A stretch of 64,000 nt of DNA from Bacillota bacterium (GTDB taxonomy: Bacteria; Bacillota; Clostridia; Acetivibrionales; DSM-2933): the NCBI GenBank assembly GCA_023430975.1, contig JAEYYB010000038.1, forward strand, positions 27,622 to 91,621, read 5' to 3'. The number at the start of each line of letters is the position of its first letter. Within the stretch, counting starts at the first letter, position 1. Made by a program: the position numbers and the translations under genes. The notes beneath the pieces were generated by a model, which saw nothing but the letters and a program-made list of their open reading frames with translations, was not told where the DNA came from and searched no databases. Shown here one piece after another: positions 1-8,169 of this stretch.

Positions 1-2419
1 TCTTGGGCAGATCATCATGTATGAACTTCAGCATGTAAACCAAGGCCATGATGAGGAACGGTATGGCTGTAAAGTAATGGTATATGAACATACAGCCGCC
101 TCGATTATTTGCAAACCATGGGATGTATTGGAAACCGTAAGCGACGATTATAAAGAATACCCGTTTATCACGTTTCCAAAGACCTATGGCAATAATTGCG
201 AAAATGCTAAGGAGTCCGAACCAGAATATAATTGGGTGCCCCATGGTATACATAAGAGATACTTTGCCGGCAGGCTGGTTGGTATCACGATACTCCAAAA
301 GCGGCTTGTAGCCCAAAGACCACTCCCATGGGTTTGACTGGTACGGATGGGTTGCCACAAGATTGGAATGATAGTCGTACATATTTTGTTGGTACCTGAC
401 AACCTCTTCAAGGTTATGTGAAGGACCTGGAAGAGTAATTATCGGCAGGTATGAGGATACATATATTATTCCTGGAATAACGACAAAGAATAAAATACAT
501 GTCAGCGGAGTCAACACCAGTTTGTTTTTAATAAAGTCACGGGTCCATGCAGGAAGCTTACCCTTAATCTTTTTGCTGATAGCCTTTCTGTAATCCAGAT
601 ATTCCAGACCCATTGCAACAAAGAACAATGTAGCCAGACCGAAACCAGTCCATAAAGCTGTCCACTTGCTTGCAGCAGCGAGGCCCCAGAATATACCTGC
701 AAGTAACAGAGGTTTTAGTGAGCTCTTAAATCCGGTCTTGTATGATTTTTTAATAAAGGCATCATACATGAAGAAATAAGTCAGTATGATAAATAATGCC
801 GGGTAAGAGTCAATAGTACCTATTCTTGTCTGTGCAAAGTGCATAAATTCAAACATCATAAGGAATGCACTTGCAAAAGCAAATATCCTTTTGTGGAATA
901 CTTTTTTACCTAAAAGATACATGGCTGGGATCATCAATGCACCAAAGATAGTTCCCATGATTCTGAATCCAAATGGGTTCATTCCAAATAATAGTATTCC
1001 AAGAGTCATAATAACCTTGCCAAGCGGCGGATGGGTTGTTTCATATGGCTCCATTCTGTTTATATGCTCATAAGCAGTCCTTGGATGATATATTTCATCG
1101 AAGTATGTTGAATTCATATAGGTATTATAGTATCTTGCAGTATCCTGCTCGTCAAAAAGGTTTTCAACCTTTCCGGTATCTTTTTTGGGGTTAGTGTCGA
1201 CTTCTTCCAATTTGAAGCCCTTAATAGGCTCCTTGCTGCCTTTTGCATAAAATGCTATTTCATTTAATGCAGCTCCAGAGGACTCAACAATAATCTTTAC
1301 CTTTTTTGTACGGAAGTTTATATCGGTGATATGCTGCCACCTGAACACATTGTAAACATCCTGACTCATTGTTCCGATATTGGCATATCTACCTGAAGGG
1401 TCCATAGCCTGGACTGTGTATTTTCCATCACCGATATTATCGTGATAAGCTATTCTAGAAAGATCGTATTCCTTGTCAAAAGATACTACAAAACTCTGAC
1501 CTGAGGAAGCTGGTTTCCAGAATGTTTCGGGTGCAGTCATTTCACCTAGGTTGATTAAGGCGATGATCATATAAACCAGAGTCATTACACCCATTATAAT
1601 TAAGTCTTTTTTGTCCAATTTAAATGGTGGAGGCTGGTTTTTTGCAGTGTTTCCTTCCTGTTGGGAAGAACCCTTCTTTAAATTAGTATTTGAATTACTT
1701 GTGTCCTCTGAATCCTGAACACTTTTTGAAGGATTTTTCAGAATAAAGAACAGAACAGCACCTATTAAAGCTAAAAGTGCAAGACCTAAATATATGAGCC
1801 ATGACTTGTCGCTGTCACCTGAACCGCTGCCTCCGCCTGTCTCGTTTGAGTAGAATGGAAGTTCTACTGCGTCTTGTGGCACACTGCTTACTTTTTCTAC
1901 AGATATATCATCAAAGTACGCTGTACCTGTATTCAGACTGCCATATCCTCCAAGACCTGCTGTTACAGTGAGGGATGTCTGGCTCTTGCCGGTGCGGCCG
2001 TACATTTCGACATATTTCCAATCAGTTGTGCCTTTTACATCTGTAGATGTGATTTGCAGCATATGAATTGAGAAATTGGCACCTTTTTGAGTGTCACCAA
2101 CATTTTCAGTTTTTATCCAACCGGATATCTTGTAAATAGAATCGGATTCAACATCTATTGTTTGTTTAAGCCTTGAATCTCCTTCTTTTGTGTTAATAAT
2201 TACAGCACTTTGTTTTCCCGTATGAAATACATCGTTTACAACTTTGATTTCTTTTTGGCCATCAGATGCTTCCCATATATCCTGATCCCAGGAATAAGGT
2301 TTGTCTGCATCTTCGAAGCTTGGATTTTTAAGAATGTTGTTTCCTTCAGCCCAAGACACGCTGCATAAGCTTAAGGTCAGCAGTATGGCTGAAAGAATTG
2401 GTAGAAGAAACTTTTTCAT
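1..2419 (-). CDS. Protein O-mannosyltransferase, GT39 (PMT family), C-terminus cut by window edge
   Basis: An uninterrupted reading frame of about 806 codons starts at the ATG at 2419 (ribosome site GAGGGTGG upstream) and runs off the left edge. The product begins with a signal peptide (MKKFLLPILSAILLT), followed by a roughly 150-residue beta-rich region resembling a carbohydrate-binding module (NPSFED, YFDDISVEK). Then come a Gly/Ser linker, a membrane segment, a second beta-sandwich-like region and the multi-spanning catalytic part. The GT39 signature is visible as TYFDEIYHPRTAYEH followed by THPPLGK; the acidic pair in FDE is the usual catalytic motif. GT39 enzymes move mannose from a polyprenyl-phosphate carrier onto Ser/Thr of exported proteins at the outer face of the membrane. 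The leading CBM-like ectodomain is an unusual addition. The family call is firm; the acceptor proteins are unknown. Confidence 0.88.
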   Translation of the reverse strand, partial: MKKFLLPILSAILLTLSLCSVSWAEGNNILKNPSFEDADKPYSWDQDIWEASDGQKEIKVVNDVFHTGKQSAVIINTKEGDSRLKQTIDVESDSIYKISGWIKTENVGDTQKGANFSIHMLQITSTDVKGTTDWKYVEMYGRTGKSQTSLTVTAGLGGYGSLNTGTAYFDDISVEKVSSVPQDAVELPFYSNETGGGSGSGDSDKSWLIYLGLALLALIGAVLFFILKNPSKSVQDSEDTSNSNTNLKKGSSQQEGNTAKNQPPPFKLDKKDLIIMGVMTLVYMIIALINLGEMTAPETFWKPASSGQSFVVSFDKEYDLSRIAYHDNIGDGKYTVQAMDPSGRYANIGTMSQDVYNVFRWQHITDINFRTKKVKIIVESSGAALNEIAFYAKGSKEPIKGFKLEEVDTNPKKDTGKVENLFDEQDTARYYNTYMNSTYFDEIYHPRTAYEHINRMEPYETTHPPLGKVIMTLGILLFGMNPFGFRIMGTIFGALMIPAMYLLGKKVFHKRIFAFASAFLMMFEFMHFAQTRIGTIDSYPALFIILTYFFMYDAFIKKSYKTGFKSSLKPLLLAGIFWGLAAASKWTALWTGFGLATLFFVAMGLEYLDYRKAISKKIKGKLPAWTRDFIKNKLVLTPLTCILFFVVIPGIIYVSSYLPIITLPGPSHNLEEVVRYQQNMYDYHSNLVATHPYQSNPWEWSLGYKPLLEYRDTNQPAGKVSLMYTMGHPIIFWFGLLSIFAIIAIGLWKRDKRVFFIIVAYGFQYIPWFANNRGGCMFIYHYFTAIPFLIMALVYMLKFIHDDLPK

Positions 2420-2554
2420 TTTTTGACCACCCTCTTGAATGAAATTTTATAAATTAATAATGCCTTTATAACTAATTTGGATTTTTGTATCCTCCCCCCA
2501 AAATAGATTGTAAACCATAGATGCATTTGTTTCAATAAATAAATATTATTATGC

Positions 2555-3616
2555 CTAAATTATGCTTTCTACAGCATTGGTTAAGGCAATTATGAATAAG
2601 GTAAAAAACATGAATCCAATTACAAATTTGCTTTTATATGTCTTATTGTTATATGCAGAGATAAGCAAAAGCCTTCTTTTAATATTGGACTTGCTGCTTG
2701 AAAAGCAAACAGCATTGGCAAGGGATAAATTATCCGAGTATCTTCTTGCAACTTCAATGAGTGCTAAACCGTAGTTTTTGCGTTCATCGGGCTTCAGATA
2801 GGAAAGTGCAAGCTCATCGCATGCCAATTCCGAATCCTGTCTCATCTTTTTGAAAGCCAGCCAGATAATGGGGTTAAACCAGTGTATTACTAAAAGAAAA
2901 GAGACAAAAATATTAATTTGGATGTCTTTTCTTTTGTGATGTGCCAATTCATGGTAGATAGAATACCTTAATATCCATAAACTATTTTCATTTAACATAG
3001 TTTCAGGTATCAAAAGAGAATGTCCGTTAATGCCGTACAAAGCAGGAGAATTAAGGTTGGATACTGATTTTAGAGCAATTTTTCTTTTTATTTTAAGCTG
3101 GTTTTTGCATTCTTCCAAATATGTATGAAGTTCTTTATTATGGATGACGTCCCCAATTTTTAGTTTGTGTATTATTTTAACATTCTTTTGCAAAATATAT
3201 GAGAAAGCAATTGCAGCTCCTATCAGCCAAATAAATAGACCGAATATGGAGAGATATACCGGATCAACTTTACCGGGAACATGTTTTGTAGCCGAATTTT
3301 GGTGTGATTCAAAGTTCACAGGTATCGGAGTACTTTTAGCAATATTGCTTGTAGCTGTACTGATGGTATTAATGACATTATAACTTTCCTCAGTAATTCT
3401 ATTATCGGTAAGGTTGAATAAGTTGTAGATGCTTAGCTGACTTTCAGGCCCAAAGGGTATAAGAAGCTTAAGCACAACAAGTATCCAAATGATATGATGC
3501 CAACTGGCCCTGAGCTTTTCCTTCAAAGTAAATTTTAAAGTAACCAAAAGTATTATAAGAATAGATGCCATAACAGACGAGCATACAATCCATTTAAAAA
3601 GAGCCACAGCTATCAC
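2555..3616 (-). CDS. BlaR1/MecR1-type M56 membrane metallopeptidase without sensor domain
   Basis: This protein of about 353 residues has N-terminal membrane helices, a further helix near residues 125-150, and the zinc-protease motif HELAHHKRKD. After a hydrophobic stretch it continues with QDSELACDELAL, as in M56 peptidases, and it ends in a last membrane helix. Full-length BlaR1/MecR1 proteins carry an extracellular penicillin-binding sensor of about 250 residues at the C-terminus; here the protein stops after the last helix, so the ligand is unknown. I place the start at the GTG at 3616 because AGGTGG lies five bases upstream; a GTG at 3625 is also in frame. It follows blaI by about 40 bases and is probably cotranscribed. 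By family knowledge it should cleave the repressor or trigger its cleavage. Confidence 0.8.
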   Translation of the reverse strand: MIAVALFKWIVCSSVMASILIILLVTLKFTLKEKLRASWHHIIWILVVLKLLIPFGPESQLSIYNLFNLTDNRITEESYNVINTISTATSNIAKSTPIPVNFESHQNSATKHVPGKVDPVYLSIFGLFIWLIGAAIAFSYILQKNVKIIHKLKIGDVIHNKELHTYLEECKNQLKIKRKIALKSVSNLNSPALYGINGHSLLIPETMLNENSLWILRYSIYHELAHHKRKDIQINIFVSFLLVIHWFNPIIWLAFKKMRQDSELACDELALSYLKPDERKNYGLALIEVARRYSDNLSLANAVCFSSSKSNIKRRLLLISAYNNKTYKSKFVIGFMFFTLFIIALTNAVESII

Positions 3617-3654
3617 AAGTACCACCTACTTTCCAATCATTAAATAAGTTTTGA

Positions 3655-4035
3655 TCAATGGTCTTTAACCTTTTCTTCCAGGATCTTTTTGAGTTCATCA
3701 ATTTCAGAAGAGGAGAGCTTTTTCTCCTCAAGAAAACTTGCTAGCATCACATTGAAGGCTCCGCCATAAACCTTGCTTAAAAATGATCTGTTTTCGGCAT
3801 GAACACATTCCTTTTCGGATATAAGGCTGTAGTACATATATTCACGACTTTCCTTGTGATAACCGAGCACTCTTTTCTTTACAAGCCTTCCTAAAAGTGT
3901 TTTTATGGTTTTGGGCTTCCAATTACAGCTGCCTTCTAATGACTCAATTACCTGGTTAGCCGATATTGGGGATTTGGCCCAGATGACCTTCATTACCTGC
4001 CATTCAGTATCAGAGATTTGTGGTACTCTAGTCAT
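3655..4035 (-). CDS. blaI: BlaI/MecI-family transcriptional repressor
   Basis: The 126-residue product fits the family. It opens with ISDTEWQVMKVIWAKSP, the usual winged-helix start, followed by the recognition region KPKTIKTLLGRLVKKRVL and a C-terminal dimerisation helix (SSSEIDELKKILEE). AAGGAG lies upstream of the ATG. BlaI repressors bind TACA-NN-TGTA dyads and are inactivated by cleavage through the partner BlaR1-like protease, which is encoded next. Two such dyads lie in this gene's own promoter region, so autoregulation is very likely. No beta-lactamase or penicillin-binding protein gene is adjacent; the nearby GT39 gene and glycogen cluster are possible but unproven targets. Confidence 0.88.
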   Translation of the reverse strand: MTRVPQISDTEWQVMKVIWAKSPISANQVIESLEGSCNWKPKTIKTLLGRLVKKRVLGYHKESREYMYYSLISEKECVHAENRSFLSKVYGGAFNVMLASFLEEKKLSSSEIDELKKILEEKVKDH

Positions 4036-4060
4036 TTTCGTACAACTCCTTTTTAAGAAT

Positions 4061-4111
4061 TACAAATGTAGTCTATGATTTAATATTACACCTGTAATCT
4101 TTAAAAGTCAA
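4061..4111 (-). promoter_or_regulatory. blaI promoter with two BlaI-type operators
   Basis: Read on the minus strand, TTGACT (4111-4106) and TAATAT (4088-4083) are separated by 17 bases, a good sigma-A promoter. Two TACA-NN-TGTA dyads are present. One at 4087-4096 overlaps the -10 box and spacer; the other at 4061-4070 lies in the leader. Their centres are 26 bp apart. This is the classical BlaI/MecI operator sequence, placed to block both polymerase binding and escape. Confidence 0.75.
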
Positions 4112-4265
4112 CAAATTTATCCATAATATTTACCAGAAGAATCAATTAATATAGGACAAACAAAAGTGATTCTACTGTAAAAACAAAGTTTTGAACTTTT
4201 GTCATTTAACAGCAAAACCACTTCTAGATTAAAAGTGCTAATTATCTTACATTTCTCTTATAATG

Positions 4266-5906
4266 CTATTTTTTTGAGTGTGATTCCTTAGTTGCTTTAG
4301 GGTACAACTCTTCATAATAATCTTCTATCATCCTGGCTGCAGAAAAGTTCCACATGGACATTTTAATGCTTTCCCTCATCATATCAACCCATTTACTTCG
4401 CTTTTCATAATAAGTAGGAATAACCTCTTCAAGAAGAACTTCATAAAGGGATTTGAGATCTACATTATCCTGATCCTTGCCCTCGTAGCCATCTCCTATC
4501 TGCCAGCCGTTTTTGCCGTGTTTGCAGCCCTCGGGCCACCAACCGTCAAGTATGCTTAAGTTTAAAACTCCATTCATGGCAGCTTTCATTCCGGAAGTTC
4601 CGCTTGCTTCCATGGGGCGGATAGGATTATTAAGCCATACGTCACATCCCCGTGTTAATAGTTTTCCGATATTCATGTCATAATCCTGTATGAATACAAC
4701 GCTTCCAGGATACTTTTCAGACATTTTATATAGAGTAGAAACAATTTCTTTTCCAGTTAAATCATTTGGGTGTGCTTTCCCTGAGAAAATTAGCTGAAGC
4801 TTTCTTTCTTTTAAAAGAGGTTCGATAATTTCCTTCTTTCTGAATATAAAATCGCTTCTCTTGTAAGGTGCAGCTCTTCTGGCAAATCCTATTGTAAGTA
4901 CATTTTCATCAAGGTTAATAAAGTTTCGCTTGCTTATTTCATAAATCATTTTTCTTTTCGCCTCGATATGGGGAACCCATAGGTCCGCATTTCCTTCATA
5001 GGCTGATTTTATCGATTCATCCTGCCAGGTCCCGTTATGCACACCGTTTGTTATTGCTATTATATCACAGGCACCTTCAACGTTTTTCCACATCTTCTTT
5101 GCCGTCTTGCCATGGAGCTGTGCAACTGCGTTTGCCTTATATGAAAGCCTTAAGCCTGCTACGGTCATATTAAACGGATCACCGCCTAATTTTAGCATCT
5201 GTCCGAATGTCAACCCATCGTATGCACCCATATACTGAAGGAGCTCGTGCTCATGTACTTCATTACCTGCGTCAACAGGGGTGTGAGTGGTAAAAACTAT
5301 TTTTTTACGAACCTTGGAGAGAGCATCCTTAAAGGACAGACCTTCATTGTCCATAAGGTCTCTTATAAGCTCAATTCCTGCAAAAACAGCGTGGCCTTCA
5401 TTGAAATGATAAATTTCAGGTGCGAAGCCAAGTGCTTTTAATACTTTGATGCCGCCTATTCCAAGAACCATTTCCTGAGCTATTCTTTCCTCAGAAAACC
5501 ACCCATACAGCTGCCCGGTTATAAACCTGTCAGCATTATCGGGATGGTTTGTATCAAGTAGATATAGCGGGACATTGCCGTAGTTTTGGCACAGCCATAC
5601 CTTGCAGGTAACCTGACGGCCCCTTATCCTTACTTTAACTTCAATGCCTGTATCTTCAAGGAAATCATAGCTATATTCGTGAAAGCTGTCACAGGGCTTG
5701 CCGTTTTGGTCAATTGTTTGCCTGGTATATCCTTGACGCCAAAGGATACCTATGCCAACCATTGGGTAGTTACCGTCCTTAGCTGCTTTCATATAGTCAC
5801 CGGCAAGAATTCCCAAGCCTCCTGAGTAGATCTTGAATTCTTCATGGAGACCATACTCCATACAAAAATATGCTACTTTTGGCAGTTTGTTATTTTTACT
5901 CTTCAT
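4266..5906 (-). CDS. glgP: Alpha-glucan (glycogen/maltodextrin) phosphorylase, short form
   Basis: The product of 546 residues belongs to the short bacterial alpha-glucan phosphorylase group (GT35), which lacks much of the N-terminal regulatory part of the roughly 800-residue enzymes. It starts with VAYFCMEYGLHEEFKIYSGG and GILAGDYMKAAKD, typical of this group. The PLP-binding region is visible near residue 435 as EASGTSGMKAAMNGVLNLS. It releases glucose 1-phosphate from the non-reducing ends of alpha-1,4-glucans in the cytoplasm. AGGAGG precedes the ATG at 5906. It lies downstream of a GH13 enzyme and GlgX on the same strand, giving a set able to break down branched glucan completely. The 234-base gap upstream holds a tandem repeat and a palindrome, so it may have its own promoter. 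Confidence 0.9.
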   Translation of the reverse strand: MKSKNNKLPKVAYFCMEYGLHEEFKIYSGGLGILAGDYMKAAKDGNYPMVGIGILWRQGYTRQTIDQNGKPCDSFHEYSYDFLEDTGIEVKVRIRGRQVTCKVWLCQNYGNVPLYLLDTNHPDNADRFITGQLYGWFSEERIAQEMVLGIGGIKVLKALGFAPEIYHFNEGHAVFAGIELIRDLMDNEGLSFKDALSKVRKKIVFTTHTPVDAGNEVHEHELLQYMGAYDGLTFGQMLKLGGDPFNMTVAGLRLSYKANAVAQLHGKTAKKMWKNVEGACDIIAITNGVHNGTWQDESIKSAYEGNADLWVPHIEAKRKMIYEISKRNFINLDENVLTIGFARRAAPYKRSDFIFRKKEIIEPLLKERKLQLIFSGKAHPNDLTGKEIVSTLYKMSEKYPGSVVFIQDYDMNIGKLLTRGCDVWLNNPIRPMEASGTSGMKAAMNGVLNLSILDGWWPEGCKHGKNGWQIGDGYEGKDQDNVDLKSLYEVLLEEVIPTYYEKRSKWVDMMRESIKMSMWNFSAARMIEDYYEELYPKATKESHSKK

Positions 5907-5922
5907 ACTGTCCTCCTATCCT

Positions 5923-5994
5923 AGTGTATACTTGATTCTATGTGTATATTTGATTCTATGTGTATACTTGATTCTATGTGTACACTTGATTCTA
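5923..5994. repeat. Four tandem copies of an 18-bp repeat upstream of glgP
   Basis: Four head-to-tail copies of an 18-bp unit (consensus TGTGTATACTTGATTCTA) fill 5923-5940, 5941-5958, 5959-5976 and 5977-5994, with only one or two differences per copy. They end 17 bases before the glgP start codon, so they lie in the glgP leader or promoter. There are no spacers, so this is not a CRISPR array. Regularly phased copies of a partly palindromic unit (GTATAC) could be repressor sites or slipped-strand repeats. Confidence 0.85.
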
Positions 5995-5995
5995 A

Positions 5996-6115
5996 ATTAA
6001 GGAATGCCTTGGAAATAACTTCATATTCTCAAGGACAAAATCCCGACGATTTAATGGGGTTTTGGACGATGAGAATTGGATGTTATTTCTTAGCCATTAC
6101 TAAAGTGATTAATCT
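5996..6115. repeat. Palindromic repeat, family C, copy 1
   Basis: This imperfect palindrome of about 115 bp has arms AAATAACTTCATATTCTCA and TGAGAATTGGATGTTATTT, plus outer ends related to AATGGCTAAG. A second copy at 53996-54112 shares most of its length, including TATTCTCAAGGA and GATGTTATTTCTTAGCCATT. No coding potential was seen. The right end runs into a fragment resembling the end of family B (AAAGTGATTAATCTTTTA). Confidence 0.7.
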
Positions 6116-6140
6116 TTTACAATTCCATATCATAAGCCTG

Positions 6141-8153
6141 TTATGATTTTGAAGATATAATGCCTATAATTACATCCTTAGGTTGTAATAAAATCTTATC
6201 GTCAGTTGTCAGGGTTATGTTATAAAAATGTCTTTCCATGTACATTACTTTTATTTCATCTCTCGATTTTACTATATCCGGTAATAGCTTGCACAAATCC
6301 AGCTGTACCAATTCTTTATGGTCTTTATTTCCTAGAACAACCAGATAATCGTTGTTACTGTGAATTTTGTAGCACAATACCAGAAGCTTTTTGTTTTTTT
6401 CCATATTTTTTAAATATATAAAGTTTTCTTTGTTCCCTATAATCTTTTTAAAACGGCTTCTTAATAGAAAAGCTTTTTCGAGAAAGTCGGGCATTGTTAT
6501 CCATGAGTCGTTATTCCAATGAAGCTTGTAGTTATCAAAAAATGCAAGCTTCCCATACATCGGATCAGACTCCGGTAAAACATATCGGCCTTCCTCGGTG
6601 TTATCAAGTCCGAGATTCATAGGCTGAATTTCCATTATTTCCATCCCATTATTAACCATTGGAACAACATTAGGCATAAAGTTATTTATTATAGCCATAA
6701 ATTCAAGACTTCTAGGACTTTTATAGTTGTATGCCGCTCTGGGCGTGTCAGGAGATTCCAACGCACCGGTTACCGGGAGAGAGGAGTTTAGGAGGGGTTC
6801 TAAAGCCCCTTTGTAGAACCCTGGTTTTTCAATATTCTTATAGTCAAACCAAAGAGAACCGGTCATGAATTGGAACCCATCATCCAATGCCTTCTTTGAA
6901 TTCAAACAGTTAAATTCTTCTGACCAGAGAAGGAAATTAGGGTTTGTTTCCTTGGTTTTTCTTATTATTTCTTTATTAAGTTCCGTTGGAAGAGCATGGC
7001 CCATATCTATTCTTGCACCATCAATGCCGTATTTCTCCTGATAGTAGGGTATTACATTTACAGTATAATCCCAAAGCTCCTTATTTGGCTCCTTCCAATT
7101 GAAAAGGCTGAGCTTGGCTACATCATATAAAACATAGGGTGCCTGATTATTTTTTATAAAGGGTACTGCTTTTTCATGGTTGTCAAAATAAAACCTCAGG
7201 TAAGTTACATCAGACCAGGGAGGCTGGGAATCATTTATAACATCAGAAAAACCGGGAGCGGTTGTTATTCCCATATTCTCCTCAATCAGATCCAATATAT
7301 TCCTTCCTGTTTCATGGTGTTTCTTAACTAGCTTATTCCAATTCTTCTCGTCAATTTCCTTGGGTGATAGGGTAAACTGCTTTAAATAGTCATCTGTCAC
7401 TTTATTGGTGTATAATTTTTTAATCAGTTTTTCACTTACACCTGTCTGAGGCTTTATAGTGTCTATAGCCGGGGCAGAAAAACTACTCATTGAATTATAT
7501 TTTATCCAGTAGAACCATTCAGGATGTTCCAATATAAGATCGTTGTCCCTGGCAACAGTTCTGAACACAAAATCTATCATTACCTTCATTCCTAAAATAT
7601 GGCATGCCTCTACAAAGGCTTTGAATTGCATTTCCATCAGGGAAGAATCCAAAGGCCCCAATAAATCATCATGCAGGTTTTCATCCAGCTGATATATATT
7701 TTTTATGGAATATGGGCTGCCTGTTTCTCCCTTTTTATAATTCAAGCTGTATTTAAAAATGGGAAGAAGGTATATAACATTTATCCCCATCCTTTTTAAA
7801 TAGGGAAGAAGGCACATGGCTTTTAAGAATGTTCCGGAACGAATATTATTATCATAATGGTTCCAAGCTGTGAACATTCTGGGAAAAAGACCATATATAA
7901 CGCTGTCTTCCATATTTACAGGAGCATTTGGTAATGCAGTTTCTGCATTACCCTCACATATATCATCCAACATATTATCAATACATCTGGAAAAAAACTC
8001 ATATGGGTTTACATTGATTTCCCCATATCTGCCTATTGATTCGCTAAAATTATTAAAACCAAAATAATTCCAGGCTTTAGGAATGAAGAAATCTCCAGTG
8101 AATTTTTTTTTCTTATTTTTCAAAATATCAAGTAATAGTTCTATATTTTTCAT
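6141..8153 (-). CDS. GH13 alpha-amylase family enzyme
   Basis: The 670-residue cytoplasmic protein (no signal peptide) has the GH13 barrel. The conserved regions are visible in order: MKVMIDFVFRTVARDND (region I), DGARIDMGHALP with the nucleophile Asp, LLWSEEFN with the acid Glu, and ESPDTPRAAY with the third Asp. Such enzymes cleave or transfer alpha-1,4 (or 1,6) glucosidic bonds. It starts 16 bases after glgX and is clearly in the same operon, so intracellular glycogen or maltodextrin breakdown is the likely role. The precise specificity (alpha-amylase, maltogenic enzyme or transferase) cannot be told by eye. The start at 8153 has AGAGG upstream. Confidence 0.8.
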   Translation of the reverse strand: MKNIELLLDILKNKKKKFTGDFFIPKAWNYFGFNNFSESIGRYGEINVNPYEFFSRCIDNMLDDICEGNAETALPNAPVNMEDSVIYGLFPRMFTAWNHYDNNIRSGTFLKAMCLLPYLKRMGINVIYLLPIFKYSLNYKKGETGSPYSIKNIYQLDENLHDDLLGPLDSSLMEMQFKAFVEACHILGMKVMIDFVFRTVARDNDLILEHPEWFYWIKYNSMSSFSAPAIDTIKPQTGVSEKLIKKLYTNKVTDDYLKQFTLSPKEIDEKNWNKLVKKHHETGRNILDLIEENMGITTAPGFSDVINDSQPPWSDVTYLRFYFDNHEKAVPFIKNNQAPYVLYDVAKLSLFNWKEPNKELWDYTVNVIPYYQEKYGIDGARIDMGHALPTELNKEIIRKTKETNPNFLLWSEEFNCLNSKKALDDGFQFMTGSLWFDYKNIEKPGFYKGALEPLLNSSLPVTGALESPDTPRAAYNYKSPRSLEFMAIINNFMPNVVPMVNNGMEIMEIQPMNLGLDNTEEGRYVLPESDPMYGKLAFFDNYKLHWNNDSWITMPDFLEKAFLLRSRFKKIIGNKENFIYLKNMEKNKKLLVLCYKIHSNNDYLVVLGNKDHKELVQLDLCKLLPDIVKSRDEIKVMYMERHFYNITLTTDDKILLQPKDVIIGIISSKS

Positions 8154-8169
8154 AAATAAACCTCTAAGA

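Noticed and set aside
5923..5994. Possible CRISPR array
   Set aside because: The repeats are contiguous with no spacers and only 18 bp long; no cas genes are in the window.
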